NCBI RefSeq assembly: GCF_013131805.1
Contig: NZ_JABJRC010000001.1
Coordinates: forward strand, 496,001 to 560,000
Origin: Kribbella sandramycini
GTDB taxonomy: Bacteria > Actinomycetota > Actinomycetes > Propionibacteriales > Kribbellaceae
Length of the DNA: 64,000 nt
Direction of reading: 5' to 3'
The translations under genes and the position numbers were made by a program. Position 1 is the first letter of the stretch. The number at the start of each line of letters is the position of its first letter. Shown one piece after another: positions 33,775 through 42,185 of the stretch. The notes beneath the pieces were generated by a model, which was not told the DNA's origin, ran no database searches, and saw only the letters and a list, made by a program, of their open reading frames with translations.

Positions 33775-34113
33775 GTGCCTAACTACCTCATTTACTTCAA
33801 TCGGCAGTGGGTGGGTGAGCGGTCGGAGGAGTGGATCGCGAGTCGGGGGCCCCTGGCGGAGGCTGCGGTGGAGGAGATGAAGGCGGCGGGGGTATATGTG
33901 TTCGCCGGCGGGTTGGAGGAGGACAAGCCGGTGTTCAGCGCGGAGCCGACGGGTGGGGAGGCGCTGATCACGGATGGGCCGTATGTGGAGACGAAGGAGT
34001 ATCTGGGCGGGTTCGCGTTGATCGACGTGCCGGACGACGCGGCCGCGAAGGTGTGGGCCGGCAAGCTGGCCGAGGCGTGTGGGTGGCCGCAGGAAGTGCG
34101 GCAGTTCAGTTGA
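33775..34113 (+). CDS. YCII-related domain protein (first of a tandem pair)
   Basis: 112 aa. YCII/DGPF-type fold: YLIYFNRQWV at the start, AGVYVFAGGLEED, and DGPYVETKEYLGGFALIDV. Such proteins are often linked to ECF sigma factors or are small putative enzymes with a conserved His/Asp pair; function is uncertain. GTG 33775 follows GGAGGAG. It is paralogous to the next gene, 27 bp downstream. Confidence 0.85.
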   Translation: MPNYLIYFNRQWVGERSEEWIASRGPLAEAAVEEMKAAGVYVFAGGLEEDKPVFSAEPTGGEALITDGPYVETKEYLGGFALIDVPDDAAAKVWAGKLAEACGWPQEVRQFS

Positions 34114-34140
34114 CAGGTTCGATCGAGCGGAGGAGTTGGG

Positions 34141-34500
34141 ATGGCTGAGTACCTCATTTACTTCAACCAGCAGTGGGTCGGCGATCACCCGGAGGAGTGG
34201 TACGCGGGGCGGGCGCCGCTGGCGATGGCGGTGACGCGCGAGATGCAGGCCGCCGGGGTGTACGTGTTCGCCGGTGGGCTCGAAGAGGAGGACGGGCCGG
34301 TGTACGGCGCGGATCCGACCAGCGGGGAGGTGCTGGTGACGGATGGGCCGTACGTGGAGACGAAGGAGTTCCTCGGCGGGTTCGCGATCGTCGACGTACC
34401 GGACGACGAGACCGCGAAGCTGTGGGCGGCGAAGGTCGCCGAGGCGTGCGGGTGGCCGCAGGAGGTGCGGAAGTTCAAGCCGTGGCCGAAGGTCGACTGA
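34141..34500 (+). CDS. YCII-related domain protein (second of a tandem pair)
   Basis: 119 aa, roughly two-thirds identical to its upstream neighbour (YLIYFNQQWVGDHPEEW, AGVYVFAGGLEEEDGP, DGPYVETKEFLGGFAIVDV, EACGWPQEVRKF). Clearly a tandem duplication. ATG follows GGAGGAG. It ends 3 bp from the convergent VOC gene. The two may form a heterodimer. Confidence 0.85.
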   Translation: MAEYLIYFNQQWVGDHPEEWYAGRAPLAMAVTREMQAAGVYVFAGGLEEEDGPVYGADPTSGEVLVTDGPYVETKEFLGGFAIVDVPDDETAKLWAAKVAEACGWPQEVRKFKPWPKVD

Positions 34501-34503
34501 CCG

Positions 34504-34938
34504 TCAGTCCAGGCAGAACTCGTTGCCTTCCGGGTCCTGCATGTTGAGGCAGGACTCGTTGACGCCGTCGGCGACGAGGAGCTGACCGCGGGTGGCGCCG
34601 AGCGGGAGGAGACGGGCGCATTCGGCTTCGAGGGCCGCGAGGCGCTCGGCTCCGACCAGCCCGGTGCCCACCCGCACATCCAGATGGACGCGGTTCTTCA
34701 CGACCTTGCCCTCGGGCACCCGCTGGAAGAACAACCGGGGGCCGACGCCGTCCGGGTCGACAGCGGCGAAGGCCGAGCCCTGCTGCTCAGCGGGCAGCGA
34801 CTGGCTGAACGCCTCCCAGGAGTCGAACCCCCGGGGCGGCGGTGGGACGACGTACCCCAGCACCTCGCACCAGAACCGCGCCACCCGCTCGGGCTCCGCA
34901 CAGTCGAAGGTGACCTGGAACTGCTTGACCGATGCCAT
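34504..34938 (-). CDS. VOC/glyoxalase superfamily protein
   Basis: 144 aa with two beta-alpha-beta-beta-beta modules: QVTFDCAEPERVARFWCEVLGY and NRVHLDVRV, ending MQDPEGNEFCLD. The His/Glu pattern suggests a possible metal site, but the reaction is unknown; related genes include resistance and dioxygenase-like proteins. TAGGGT lies 6 nt before the ATG with no Shine-Dalgarno (leaderless candidate). Confidence 0.83.
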   Translation of the reverse strand: MASVKQFQVTFDCAEPERVARFWCEVLGYVVPPPPRGFDSWEAFSQSLPAEQQGSAFAAVDPDGVGPRLFFQRVPEGKVVKNRVHLDVRVGTGLVGAERLAALEAECARLLPLGATRGQLLVADGVNESCLNMQDPEGNEFCLD

Positions 34939-34981
34939 TGGCCCACCCTAGGTCGGGGGTGGGCCATCAGGCGAGACAGAG

Positions 34982-35006
34982 TAAGTCTAGTGATCTGATC
35001 GACTTA
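34982..35006. promoter_or_regulatory. Dyad TAAGTC-N13-GACTTA overlapping the monooxygenase promoter
   Basis: Perfect 6-bp arms at 34982-34987 and 35001-35006. The right arm overlaps TAATCT (35005-35010), the likely -10 of the next gene, so a bound protein would block transcription. The region is unusually AT-rich for this genome. Confidence 0.5.
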
Positions 35007-35017
35007 ATCTGGGGTGT

Positions 35018-36070
35018 ATGGCGGAATTCCTGTGGTACATCCCGAATCAGGTGGAGCCCGGGCATCGTGGGGATGATGCGACGAGTGGGCACAACAGCTT
35101 GGCGCGGTTGACCGAGCTGGCTCGGTTGACGGAGGAGCACGGGTGGGGTGGGGCGCTGCTGGGGACGGGGTGGGGGCGGCCCGACACGTTCACGGTGGCG
35201 GCGAGTCTGGCGGCGCGGACGACGACGTTCCAGCCGCTGGTCGCGATCCGGCCGGGGTACTGGCGGCCTGCGCAGTTCGCCTCCGCCGCCGGCACGCTGG
35301 ACCAGCTGAGCGGTGGCCGGCTGCTGATCAACATCGTGTCCGGTCAGGACAACCTGGCCGCGTACGGCGATGCCGAGGGTGACCAAGCGCAGCGGTACGC
35401 ACGGACCAAGGAGTTCCTCCAGCTGGTACGCCGCCTGTGGACCGAAGAGCACGTGACGTACGACGGCGAGCACTTCGGCGTCACCGGCTCCACCGTCGCC
35501 ACCCGGCCCCTGGCCCGCGAAGGCCGGCCGCACCCGAAGCTGTACTTCGGCGGCGCGTCCGAGGCCGCCCAGCGAGTCGCCGCGACGGACGCCGACGTCC
35601 AGCTGTTCTGGGGTGAGCCGCTGGACGGCGTCGCCGCGCGGATCAGCCGGCTTCGGGAGCTCGAGGCCGAGCTCGGCCGGGAGCACCAGCCGCTCGAGTT
35701 CGGCCTGCGGATCACCACGCTCGTCCGCGACACCACCGCACAGGCCTGGGCGGACGCCGAGGCGAGGGTCGCGACGATGGCGGAGAACGCGGGCGACCGC
35801 GACCACCGCTGGTTCAAGGCGGTCGGGCAGCAGCGGCTCCTCGACCTGGCCGCGCGCGGCGACGTCCTCGACGACAACCTCTACACGGCCCCCGGCAAGT
35901 ACGGCGGTGGCGGCGCCGGGACGACGTGGCTGGTCGGATCGGCCGAGGACGTCGCGAAGTCGCTGCGCAAGTACCAGGACCTCGGCATCACGCACTTCAT
36001 CCTGTCCGACACCCCGTACCGCGAGGAGACGATCCGGATCGGCGAGCAGCTGCTCCCGCTACTGCGCTGA
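35018..36070 (+). CDS. LLM-class flavin-dependent monooxygenase, alkanesulfonate monooxygenase (SsuD)-like
   Basis: 350-aa FMNH2-dependent enzyme. Motifs: TFQPLVAIRPGYWRPAQFAS, LDQLSGGRLLINIVSGQD, HPKLYFGGASEAAQ and GTTWLVGSAEDVAKSLRKY, all as in SsuD. It would release sulfite from alkanesulfonates with a separate flavin reductase. The SsuABC-like transporter lies at the far right of the window but is not adjacent. TAATCT 7 nt upstream and no Shine-Dalgarno suggest a leaderless message. Overlaps the convergent HAAS gene by 12 bp. Confidence 0.87.
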   Translation: MAEFLWYIPNQVEPGHRGDDATSGHNSLARLTELARLTEEHGWGGALLGTGWGRPDTFTVAASLAARTTTFQPLVAIRPGYWRPAQFASAAGTLDQLSGGRLLINIVSGQDNLAAYGDAEGDQAQRYARTKEFLQLVRRLWTEEHVTYDGEHFGVTGSTVATRPLAREGRPHPKLYFGGASEAAQRVAATDADVQLFWGEPLDGVAARISRLRELEAELGREHQPLEFGLRITTLVRDTTAQAWADAEARVATMAENAGDRDHRWFKAVGQQRLLDLAARGDVLDDNLYTAPGKYGGGGAGTTWLVGSAEDVAKSLRKYQDLGITHFILSDTPYREETIRIGEQLLPLLR

Positions 36071-36616
36071 CCGCCCCGGCCGCCCGCGCGAGACCAGTAC
36101 GACGAACGTGCAGAGCGGCGCCACGAGCAGCACGATGGCGATCAGCATCGTGACCGCCTGCGGCAGCTGGAGGACGTCGCCGTCGACCGTCGCGAACGCC
36201 TGGACGGACGCGTAGCCCAGCGGCGTCACCAGTGTGCCGAGCAGCTTCTCGTTGCGCGTCCAGCGGTCCGACATCCACAGCAGGACGACGCCCACAACCC
36301 AACCCACGAAGAAGATGTAGGCCCCGAACGGCAGCAGGATCAGCGTGAGGATCTCGCGCCCGCCGAGCCGCGGCTGCGGCTTCGGCCGCTCGACCAGGAC
36401 CAGGCCGTCGGTGGCGGCGGCGACGATGTCGTCGGGGTCACCCAGTTGCTGGAGCATTTGGCGGACGTCGGACTCCGTCGTCGCACCGGCCGCTCGCGCT
36501 TCGGCGATATGTGACGTGACGTCGGCGATCAGGTCGGTCCGCCGCTCGGCCGGCAGTGGCTCGGCCGCCTTCGTCAGGTAGTCCAAATACGCGTCGACCA
36601 GCTGATCCGCGCTCAT
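36059..36616 (-). CDS. HAAS/DUF1700-type membrane protein paired with PadR
   Basis: 185 aa. The N-terminal 70 residues (QLVDAYLDYLTKAAEPLPAE... LQQLGDPDDIVAAA) form the helical HAAS-type domain. Two to three membrane helices follow (LTLILLPFGAYIFFVGWVVG, and a C-terminal pair). Genes of this type are usually coupled to a PadR regulator, as here (ATGA overlap 36613-36616). It is thought to act in a membrane signalling pair, though the mechanism is not established. Confidence 0.82.
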   Translation of the reverse strand: MSADQLVDAYLDYLTKAAEPLPAERRTDLIADVTSHIAEARAAGATTESDVRQMLQQLGDPDDIVAAATDGLVLVERPKPQPRLGGREILTLILLPFGAYIFFVGWVVGVVLLWMSDRWTRNEKLLGTLVTPLGYASVQAFATVDGDVLQLPQAVTMLIAIVLLVAPLCTFVVLVSRGRPGRSAQ

Positions 36617-36963
36617 CCCTGGCTCCCCTCGATACCCCGGCGCAAAATGGTGTCGACCGACGTCCGGAATCGCTCCCAGTCCGCGGTGAAGTCGGCGAGC
36701 GCCTGACTCCCCTCCTTGGTCGACCGGTAGTACCGCCGCGGCGGCCCGGACTCCGACTCCCGCCAGCTGGTCTCCACCAGCCCCTCCCGGCGCAACCGCG
36801 CCAGCAGCGGGTAGATCGTGCCCTCGGTGGTGACCATCCCGTCGATCTCGCCGAGCGCCTTCACCAGGTCGAAGCCGTACCGCTCCTCGCCCTGCAACAG
36901 CGCCAGCACGCAGTACTCCAGCGTTCCGCGCCGCAGCTGCGTGAAGACTTTCTCGGCTACCAT
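36613..36963 (-). CDS. PadR family transcriptional regulator
   Basis: 116 aa. Winged helix: LRRGTLEYCVLALLQGEERYGFDLVKAL, then TEGTIYPLLARLRREGLVETSW and GPPRRYYRSTKEGSQAL, the PadR signature. A C-terminal helix serves dimerisation. The start at 36963 is chosen because TACCTT sits 7 nt upstream in a leaderless arrangement. The palindrome AGGTACCT over that -10 is a probable autoregulatory operator. Confidence 0.9.
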   Translation of the reverse strand: MVAEKVFTQLRRGTLEYCVLALLQGEERYGFDLVKALGEIDGMVTTEGTIYPLLARLRREGLVETSWRESESGPPRRYYRSTKEGSQALADFTADWERFRTSVDTILRRGIEGSQG

Positions 36964-36971
36964 GCGACACA

Positions 36972-36979
36972 AGGTACCT
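36972..36979. promoter_or_regulatory. Palindrome AGGTACCT over the padR promoter
   Basis: Perfect 8-bp palindrome overlapping the -10 hexamer TACCTT (36976-36971, minus strand). PadR proteins typically repress their own promoter. Confidence 0.4.
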
Positions 36980-37012
36980 GTTCACGCCAGCAGGCGGCAA
37001 GCCATTTCCCGG

Positions 37013-38569
37013 TCAGTCGGTCTTCGGGCGGATCGCGAACATCACGGTCAGCACGAGCACCGGGATCGCGAGCACCCAGGTCGGCCCGAGCCCGAGCAGC
37101 ACCGGCAACAAGCAGATCAGCAGCACGTCGAACCCGCGGATCGGCTGCGAGAACAGCCCCGGCGGGATCGCGCCCATCGGCGACGCGACCAGCGGTCCGG
37201 CGTACGACGGCGGTCGCGCCGACGCCTGCCGGACGGCGCCCGCGAGCACCCCGGCCCCGACCGCGAACGCACCCGCAGCACTCCCGATCACCGGGTACGC
37301 CGCCAGCGCCCAGACAGCCGTGATCACACCCGGCGCCACCGCCATCAGCACCCGCAGCTCGCGCAGGTCGTACCCGAGCGCCCGCACCAACCCAGGCGAT
37401 CGGCACACCGACCGCAGTCCGTCCAGCAACGGCCGGATCGCCGCGAACCCGGCGAACCCGGCCGCGATCGGCACCAACGGATCGAACCCGGCCCCGGCCA
37501 TCGCGTACGGCACCACCAGCAACGCGAACGCGATCACCAGGCGCCGCGGCCAGCGCAGGATCCGCAAGAACTCCCGATGCACCAGCGCCCCACCATGCGC
37601 GCCCCTCCCCCGCCGGCTCCGCGCCCGCCCCGCCAGCCGCCAGTGCCGCCCCGCCACCACATCAGCCAGCATGCTGAGGTCCAGACTGCTCGCCGCCCCC
37701 GCAACCCCCGCCAGCAACTCCCCACCCGCAATCACACTCGCCCGACTCAACCTGTCGAGCGTCCGCGCGGTACGCAGGATCAGGACGGCGAGTACGACGA
37801 CGGCGATCGAGCTGATCGTCAACAACCGGACGGTCTCCGGGGAAAGCAGCAGATCTTCCTGCTGCTCACTGAGGTGGATGTCGATCAGCACGGACTCAAC
37901 CGGGGACAAGTCTTCGTTGAAACGAAGCACGGCAAGCCAGGCCGAAGGAATCGACGCCACGACCAGCAGCAGGTCCGCGAACCGGAGCGTCCATCGTGTC
38001 CGCCGGGCCGTCTGCTGCGCCCACACCGCGAGGCACGCCGCGACCAGCAGCAGCGCGGTCGTGACGATCGTCGCCTCACTCAGCGTGGTGGGAGCTCCCC
38101 CGAGCACCGCCCAGGCGACCGTCGACAGCACGCCCCCGAACACCAGCACCCCGGCGAGGGCACGCCAATAGGTGGGCCTGAGCAGTGCGGTCCGGTTGAC
38201 CGGGGTGGCGAGTAGCCAGAAGCCGGTGGCGCGGGAGGCGGCGACCGGGCCTACGCTCAGCAGGACTCGCAGGGTAGTTGCTGTCAGCAACGGGACCAGG
38301 ATCCAGGGGAGCAGGCTCCAGAGCCGGACACAGTGTGCCGACGTGCAGGAGAGCATTTGGGCATTCAGGTGTTTGACGACGCTGCCGCCGGTGGCGGCGG
38401 CCATGGCGATGGTGAAGACGACGAGGTAGATGTCTTCGAAGAGCTGGCCGAAGGTGCGGTCGGCGTGTTTGCGGCGGGTGGTGCGCATCCAGCGGCGCAT
38501 GCTGCGCGCGGTCGGGATGGCTCCGAAGTCGGCGGGGTCGTAGACCACCGGGCCGTCGGGTGCGGTCAT
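37013..38569 (-). CDS. Polytopic membrane protein (DUF6297-like) coupled to an ABC ATPase
   Basis: 518 aa with about ten to twelve membrane helices and no recognised catalytic motif. N-terminus RRWMRTTRRKHADRTFGQLFEDIY is cytoplasmic; helices occur at about 48-65, 85-105, 140-190, 200-215, 250-270 and through the last 180 residues. It overlaps the ATPase gene by 4 bp (ATGA), so it is presumably the membrane half of an exporter although it lacks clear ABC-2 permease motifs. The family name is my best recollection. The substrate is unknown. Confidence 0.7.
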   Translation of the reverse strand: MTAPDGPVVYDPADFGAIPTARSMRRWMRTTRRKHADRTFGQLFEDIYLVVFTIAMAAATGGSVVKHLNAQMLSCTSAHCVRLWSLLPWILVPLLTATTLRVLLSVGPVAASRATGFWLLATPVNRTALLRPTYWRALAGVLVFGGVLSTVAWAVLGGAPTTLSEATIVTTALLLVAACLAVWAQQTARRTRWTLRFADLLLVVASIPSAWLAVLRFNEDLSPVESVLIDIHLSEQQEDLLLSPETVRLLTISSIAVVVLAVLILRTARTLDRLSRASVIAGGELLAGVAGAASSLDLSMLADVVAGRHWRLAGRARSRRGRGAHGGALVHREFLRILRWPRRLVIAFALLVVPYAMAGAGFDPLVPIAAGFAGFAAIRPLLDGLRSVCRSPGLVRALGYDLRELRVLMAVAPGVITAVWALAAYPVIGSAAGAFAVGAGVLAGAVRQASARPPSYAGPLVASPMGAIPPGLFSQPIRGFDVLLICLLPVLLGLGPTWVLAIPVLVLTVMFAIRPKTD

Positions 38570-39207
38570 GGGAGCGGAGTGAGGGTGACGGTGGTGTCGG
38601 CGACGGCTTCGACGAGGGCGGGGTCGTGGCTGGCGAAGAGGATGGCGGTGCCGGTGGCCTTCTCGGCGGCGAGGCGGTCGGCGAGCCAGGTGACGCCGGC
38701 GGTGTCGAGGCGGGCTTCGGGCTCGTCGAGGACGAGGAGCTTGCGGGGGCGGACCAGCGTGGTGGCCAGGGCGAGGCGGCGGCGCTGGCCGGAGGAGAGC
38801 GAGCCGGGCAACTGGTCGGCGGCGCTCAGCAGGCCGATGTCGTCCAGGACGGTGTCGACGAGGTCCTCAGGGGTCGGGTTGCCGTGGGCGCGGGCCAGCA
38901 GATCGAGGTGCTCGGCGGCGGTCAGGTCGGGGAAGAAGTCGAGGTCGTCGAGGAGGGTGGCGACGTCGCGGCGGACGGTCTCGGAGCGTTCGTCGATCGG
39001 CAGGCCGTCGAGGAGGATCACGCCGGCGGCCGGTTCGGCCGCGCCGACGATGCACTTCAGGACGGTCGTCTTGCCGGCGCCGTTCGGCCCGACCAGCGCG
39101 ATCGCCTGCCCCGCGGCCAGGGTGAAGGTCAGCCCCTCGATCACCGGCCGATCGCCGTACTTGTGCTGCAGCTCCGTGACCGCCAGCCGCGCCGTCGCCT
39201 TGCTCAC
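38566..39207 (-). CDS. ABC transporter ATP-binding protein
   Basis: 213-aa ATPase from GTG 39207. Walker A GPNGAGKTT, signature LSSGQRRRLALA, Walker B LLVLDEPEARLD and switch FASHDP. The start is fixed by the GTGA overlap with the O-methyltransferase stop (39204-39207); a much earlier in-frame start at 39552 lies inside that gene and is rejected. Small, single-domain, probably an exporter ATPase for the coupled membrane protein. Confidence 0.9.
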   Translation of the reverse strand: MSKATARLAVTELQHKYGDRPVIEGLTFTLAAGQAIALVGPNGAGKTTVLKCIVGAAEPAAGVILLDGLPIDERSETVRRDVATLLDDLDFFPDLTAAEHLDLLARAHGNPTPEDLVDTVLDDIGLLSAADQLPGSLSSGQRRRLALATTLVRPRKLLVLDEPEARLDTAGVTWLADRLAAEKATGTAILFASHDPALVEAVADTTVTLTPLP

Positions 39208-39839
39208 TTCTTCCGGACCAGGGTCAGGCCGTCGCCGATGCCGAGGATCGTCACGTCGACCCGGTCGTCCTTGGCGATGTGCGCGTTGAACTCCTTGCGG
39301 TCCTCCGGGCCGTCGGCGTTCACGACGCGGCCGCCGGCCAGCGTGTTGTCGAACAGCAGGACGCCGTTCGGCCGGATCAGCGGCACCAGCTTCTCGAAGT
39401 AGTCGACGTACCCCGGCTTGTCGGCGTCCACGAACGCGAGATCGAACGAGCCGTCCAGCTCGGCGGCCAGCTCGTGCCCGTCGCCGATCCGGAGCTCGAT
39501 CCGGTCCGCCACGCCGGCCCGCTCCCAGTAGCGGCGGCCGATCGACGTCCACTCGTCGCTGGCGTCCAGGCAGATCAGCTGCCCGTCGGCCGGCAGGCCG
39601 CGGGCGATCGCGAGCGCGGAGAACCCGGTGAAGGTCCCGATCTCGACCGCGCGCCGGGCCGACGTCAGCCGGGTCAGCGTGGTCAGCAGCCCCGCCTGGT
39701 CGGGCGTGGTCAGCATCTCGGCCTCGTCACCGAGCGCCTGCGTCTCGGCGACCAGCTCGGTCGCGATCGGGTCCAGCGGCATGCCGTGCGCCACCATGTA
39801 GTCGTGCAGTTCGTCGGTCACCTGAACCTGTGAGCCCAT
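39204..39839 (-). CDS. SAM-dependent O-methyltransferase (CCoAOMT/family 3)
   Basis: 211 aa. SAM-binding VEIGTFTGFSALAIARGL, LICLDAS, metal-binding DLAFVDADKPGYVDYFE (Asp) and LLFDNTLAGG (Asp-Asn), as in cation-dependent catechol-type O-methyltransferases. AGGAGGG precedes the ATG. It is the first gene of a three-gene coupled operon with the ABC ATPase and membrane protein, which suggests that a methylated small molecule may be exported, though this is inference. Confidence 0.88.
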   Translation of the reverse strand: MGSQVQVTDELHDYMVAHGMPLDPIATELVAETQALGDEAEMLTTPDQAGLLTTLTRLTSARRAVEIGTFTGFSALAIARGLPADGQLICLDASDEWTSIGRRYWERAGVADRIELRIGDGHELAAELDGSFDLAFVDADKPGYVDYFEKLVPLIRPNGVLLFDNTLAGGRVVNADGPEDRKEFNAHIAKDDRVDVTILGIGDGLTLVRKK

Positions 39840-39934
39840 GTGAGATGTGCCCTCCTATGTATTAGAACGGTCGGCTGTAGTCTCTATGGGTTGTCCGAAC
39901 GCCGCACCACCACCCCCATCGAGGAGCACACCGT

Positions 39935-40915
39935 ATGCGCATCGCCGTCGCCGGATCGATCGCGACCGATATCCTGATGACGTTCCCGGGCCGCTTCAAG
40001 GACCAGTTCCTCGAAGAGCAGATGCACAAGGTCTCGCTCTCGTTCCTGGTCGACGAGCTGGTCGTGCACCGCGGCGGCGTCGCGGCGAACATCTGCTACG
40101 GGATGGCCCAGCTCGGCCGTTCCTCGACGCTGGTCGGCTCGGTCGGCTCCGACTTCGCCGAGTACGGCGCCGCCCTCACGGCGGCCGGGGTCGACGTCTC
40201 CCACGTCCGCGTCTGCGAGAACGTCCACACCGCCCGCTTCACCTGCACGACGGATCTGGACGCCAACCAGATCGCCTCGTTCTACACCGGCGCGATGGCC
40301 GAGGCCCGCGAGCTCGACCTGGGCGCGATCCACGCCGCGACCGGCGGGATCGACCTGGTGCTGATCGGCGCCGACGACCCGGACGGCATGCTCAAGCACA
40401 CCGAGCTGGCCCGTCAGCACGGCATCGCCGTCGCGGCCGACCCGTCCCAGCAGCTCGCCCGGATGGACGGCGACGCGATCCGCACGCTGATCGACGGCGC
40501 GGCGTACCTGTTCAGCAACGAGTACGAGGCCGGCCTGATGGTCCAGAAGACCGGCTGGAGCCACGAGGAGATCCTCGGCAAGGTCGGCGTCCGCGTCACC
40601 ACGCACGGCGGCGACGGCGTCGTCATCGAGAACGCCGACGGCATCATCACCAAGGTCCCGGCCGTACCCGCGCCGCGCCTGGTCGACCCGACCGGCGGCG
40701 GCGACGCCTTCCGCGCCGGGTACCTGACCGGCCGCGCCGCCGGCCTCGATCACGAGGTCGCCGCCCAGGTCGGTTGCACACTCGCCACGACCGTCCTGGA
40801 GACCGTCGGCACCCAGGAGTACACCCTGGACCGCGCCGCCTTCCTCGACCGGCTGACCGAGGCGTACGGCGCCGCCGCGGCCGACACCGCTGCCACCGCC
40901 CTCAACCTGCGCTGA
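39935..40915 (+). CDS. adoK: Adenosine kinase, actinobacterial PfkB type
   Basis: 326-aa ribokinase-family enzyme that phosphorylates adenosine to AMP. N-terminal GSIATDILMTFPGRF, HKVSLSFLVDELVVHRGGVAANI, TARFTCTTDLDANQIASFY and the catalytic DPTGGGDAFRAGYLTGR (Asp as base, anion hole GGGD) closely resemble the mycobacterial adenosine kinase Rv2202c. GAGGAG precedes the ATG. Divergent from the O-methyltransferase operon; possibly recycles adenosine produced from S-adenosylhomocysteine. Ends 1 bp from the convergent S33 peptidase gene. Confidence 0.9.
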   Translation: MRIAVAGSIATDILMTFPGRFKDQFLEEQMHKVSLSFLVDELVVHRGGVAANICYGMAQLGRSSTLVGSVGSDFAEYGAALTAAGVDVSHVRVCENVHTARFTCTTDLDANQIASFYTGAMAEARELDLGAIHAATGGIDLVLIGADDPDGMLKHTELARQHGIAVAADPSQQLARMDGDAIRTLIDGAAYLFSNEYEAGLMVQKTGWSHEEILGKVGVRVTTHGGDGVVIENADGIITKVPAVPAPRLVDPTGGGDAFRAGYLTGRAAGLDHEVAAQVGCTLATTVLETVGTQEYTLDRAAFLDRLTEAYGAAAADTAATALNLR

Positions 40916-40916
40916 G

Positions 40917-42185
40917 CTACCGCGGCCCACCGACCGAGCGGATCAGCTCGGTCAGGTGGGTGAGGACGCGGTCCGACCCGATGCCGTCGTGTTCGAACTC
41001 GTTGGTGACCCAGGCCTGCAGGTTCCCGACGCGGCTCGCCGTGTCGAGCTGCAGGCCCGAGTCGACGTACATGTCGTCGAAGTAGACGGCAGCCGCGACC
41101 GGTACGTCGTTCGCGGCCAGCCGGTCGAGGTCGTACAGCTCCGGCCACTCGGTGCGCGCGTGCAGTGCCTCGGTGGCGGCGTGGAACGGCCGTAGCCCGG
41201 CGATCTCCTCGAACATCCAGGGGTACATCATCTCGCCGGTGAGCAGCAGCGGCCGGGCCTCCGCGGCGAACTCGGCCGGGCGCTCGGCCTGCGCGGCCCA
41301 GGCGGGCGCACCGGCGCCGGAGGCGTAGATGGCCTCCTGGAGGACGGCGTACAGCGGGTTACCGCGGAAGGACGTCGCCGCCTCGACCTGACTGAGGAAT
41401 CCGTCAGCCAGCTCATCGCCGTCGAAGGCCTCGTCGAGCAGCCAGTGCACCCGCTCGTAGCCGGGCTTCATGCCGAAATCGATCCCGAGCAGCTGGAAAC
41501 GGCGAACCGTCAGTAGGTCACCATCGGGCAGGCGGACGTCGCCGGCCGCGAGCCGGTCCGCGATCGCGGCGAGCCGATCGGCCACGTGCGGGTAGCGGCG
41601 GCGGAACTCGGCGTTCTTCTGCGCGACCCGCGGATACGTCCGCCGGTAGACCTCGGTCGCGTCGGCCGTGATCGGCGCCAGGCCGCCAGTGATGTAGCAA
41701 GCGGCCAGGCCTTCGGGCGCTTGGGACAGGTAGACGAGTGTGGTGAAGCCGCCGTAGCTCTGCCCGAGCGTCGACCAGCGCTCACCGCCGAACAGCGTCT
41801 TCCGCAGGTGCTCGGCGTCCGCCACGATCGAGTCGGCCCGAAAGTGCGCCAAGTACGCCGCGGCGGCGTGCCCGTCGTCGAACGCCGCGATCCGCCGCGC
41901 AGTCACCGGCGTACTGCGGCCGGTCCCGCGCTGGTCGAGCAAGAGGATGCGATGCGACTCCAGCGCCTGGCCGACCCATCCGTTCGGCGCCAGCGGCCGC
42001 GGCGCCTTCCCACCCGGCCCGCCGGCCAGGTAGAGCAGGACGGGCAGCTCCTCGTCCTTCCGGGCCGGATCGACGAGCTCGCGGGCGAACACGTCGATCC
42101 GCTCGGACGACGGATCCGACCAGTCCAGCGGCACCGGTACGACGTGCTCGCGGACATGCATTCCTGGGATCGTGTAACTCTTCAC
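40917..42185 (-). CDS. S33 family alpha/beta-hydrolase, prolyl aminopeptidase-like
   Basis: 422 aa from GTG 42185. Oxyanion region LLYLAGGPGG, LLLDQRGTGRS, nucleophile elbow GQSYGG, and a C-terminal NEFEHDGIGS with the likely His. This resembles proline iminopeptidases that remove N-terminal proline. The start overlaps the pnkp stop (GTGA, 42182-42185), so it is translationally coupled as the third gene of the RNA-repair operon. No signal peptide is seen, so it is cytoplasmic. Confidence 0.88.
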   Translation of the reverse strand: MKSYTIPGMHVREHVVPVPLDWSDPSSERIDVFARELVDPARKDEELPVLLYLAGGPGGKAPRPLAPNGWVGQALESHRILLLDQRGTGRSTPVTARRIAAFDDGHAAAAYLAHFRADSIVADAEHLRKTLFGGERWSTLGQSYGGFTTLVYLSQAPEGLAACYITGGLAPITADATEVYRRTYPRVAQKNAEFRRRYPHVADRLAAIADRLAAGDVRLPDGDLLTVRRFQLLGIDFGMKPGYERVHWLLDEAFDGDELADGFLSQVEAATSFRGNPLYAVLQEAIYASGAGAPAWAAQAERPAEFAAEARPLLLTGEMMYPWMFEEIAGLRPFHAATEALHARTEWPELYDLDRLAANDVPVAAAVYFDDMYVDSGLQLDTASRVGNLQAWVTNEFEHDGIGSDRVLTHLTELIRSVGGPR

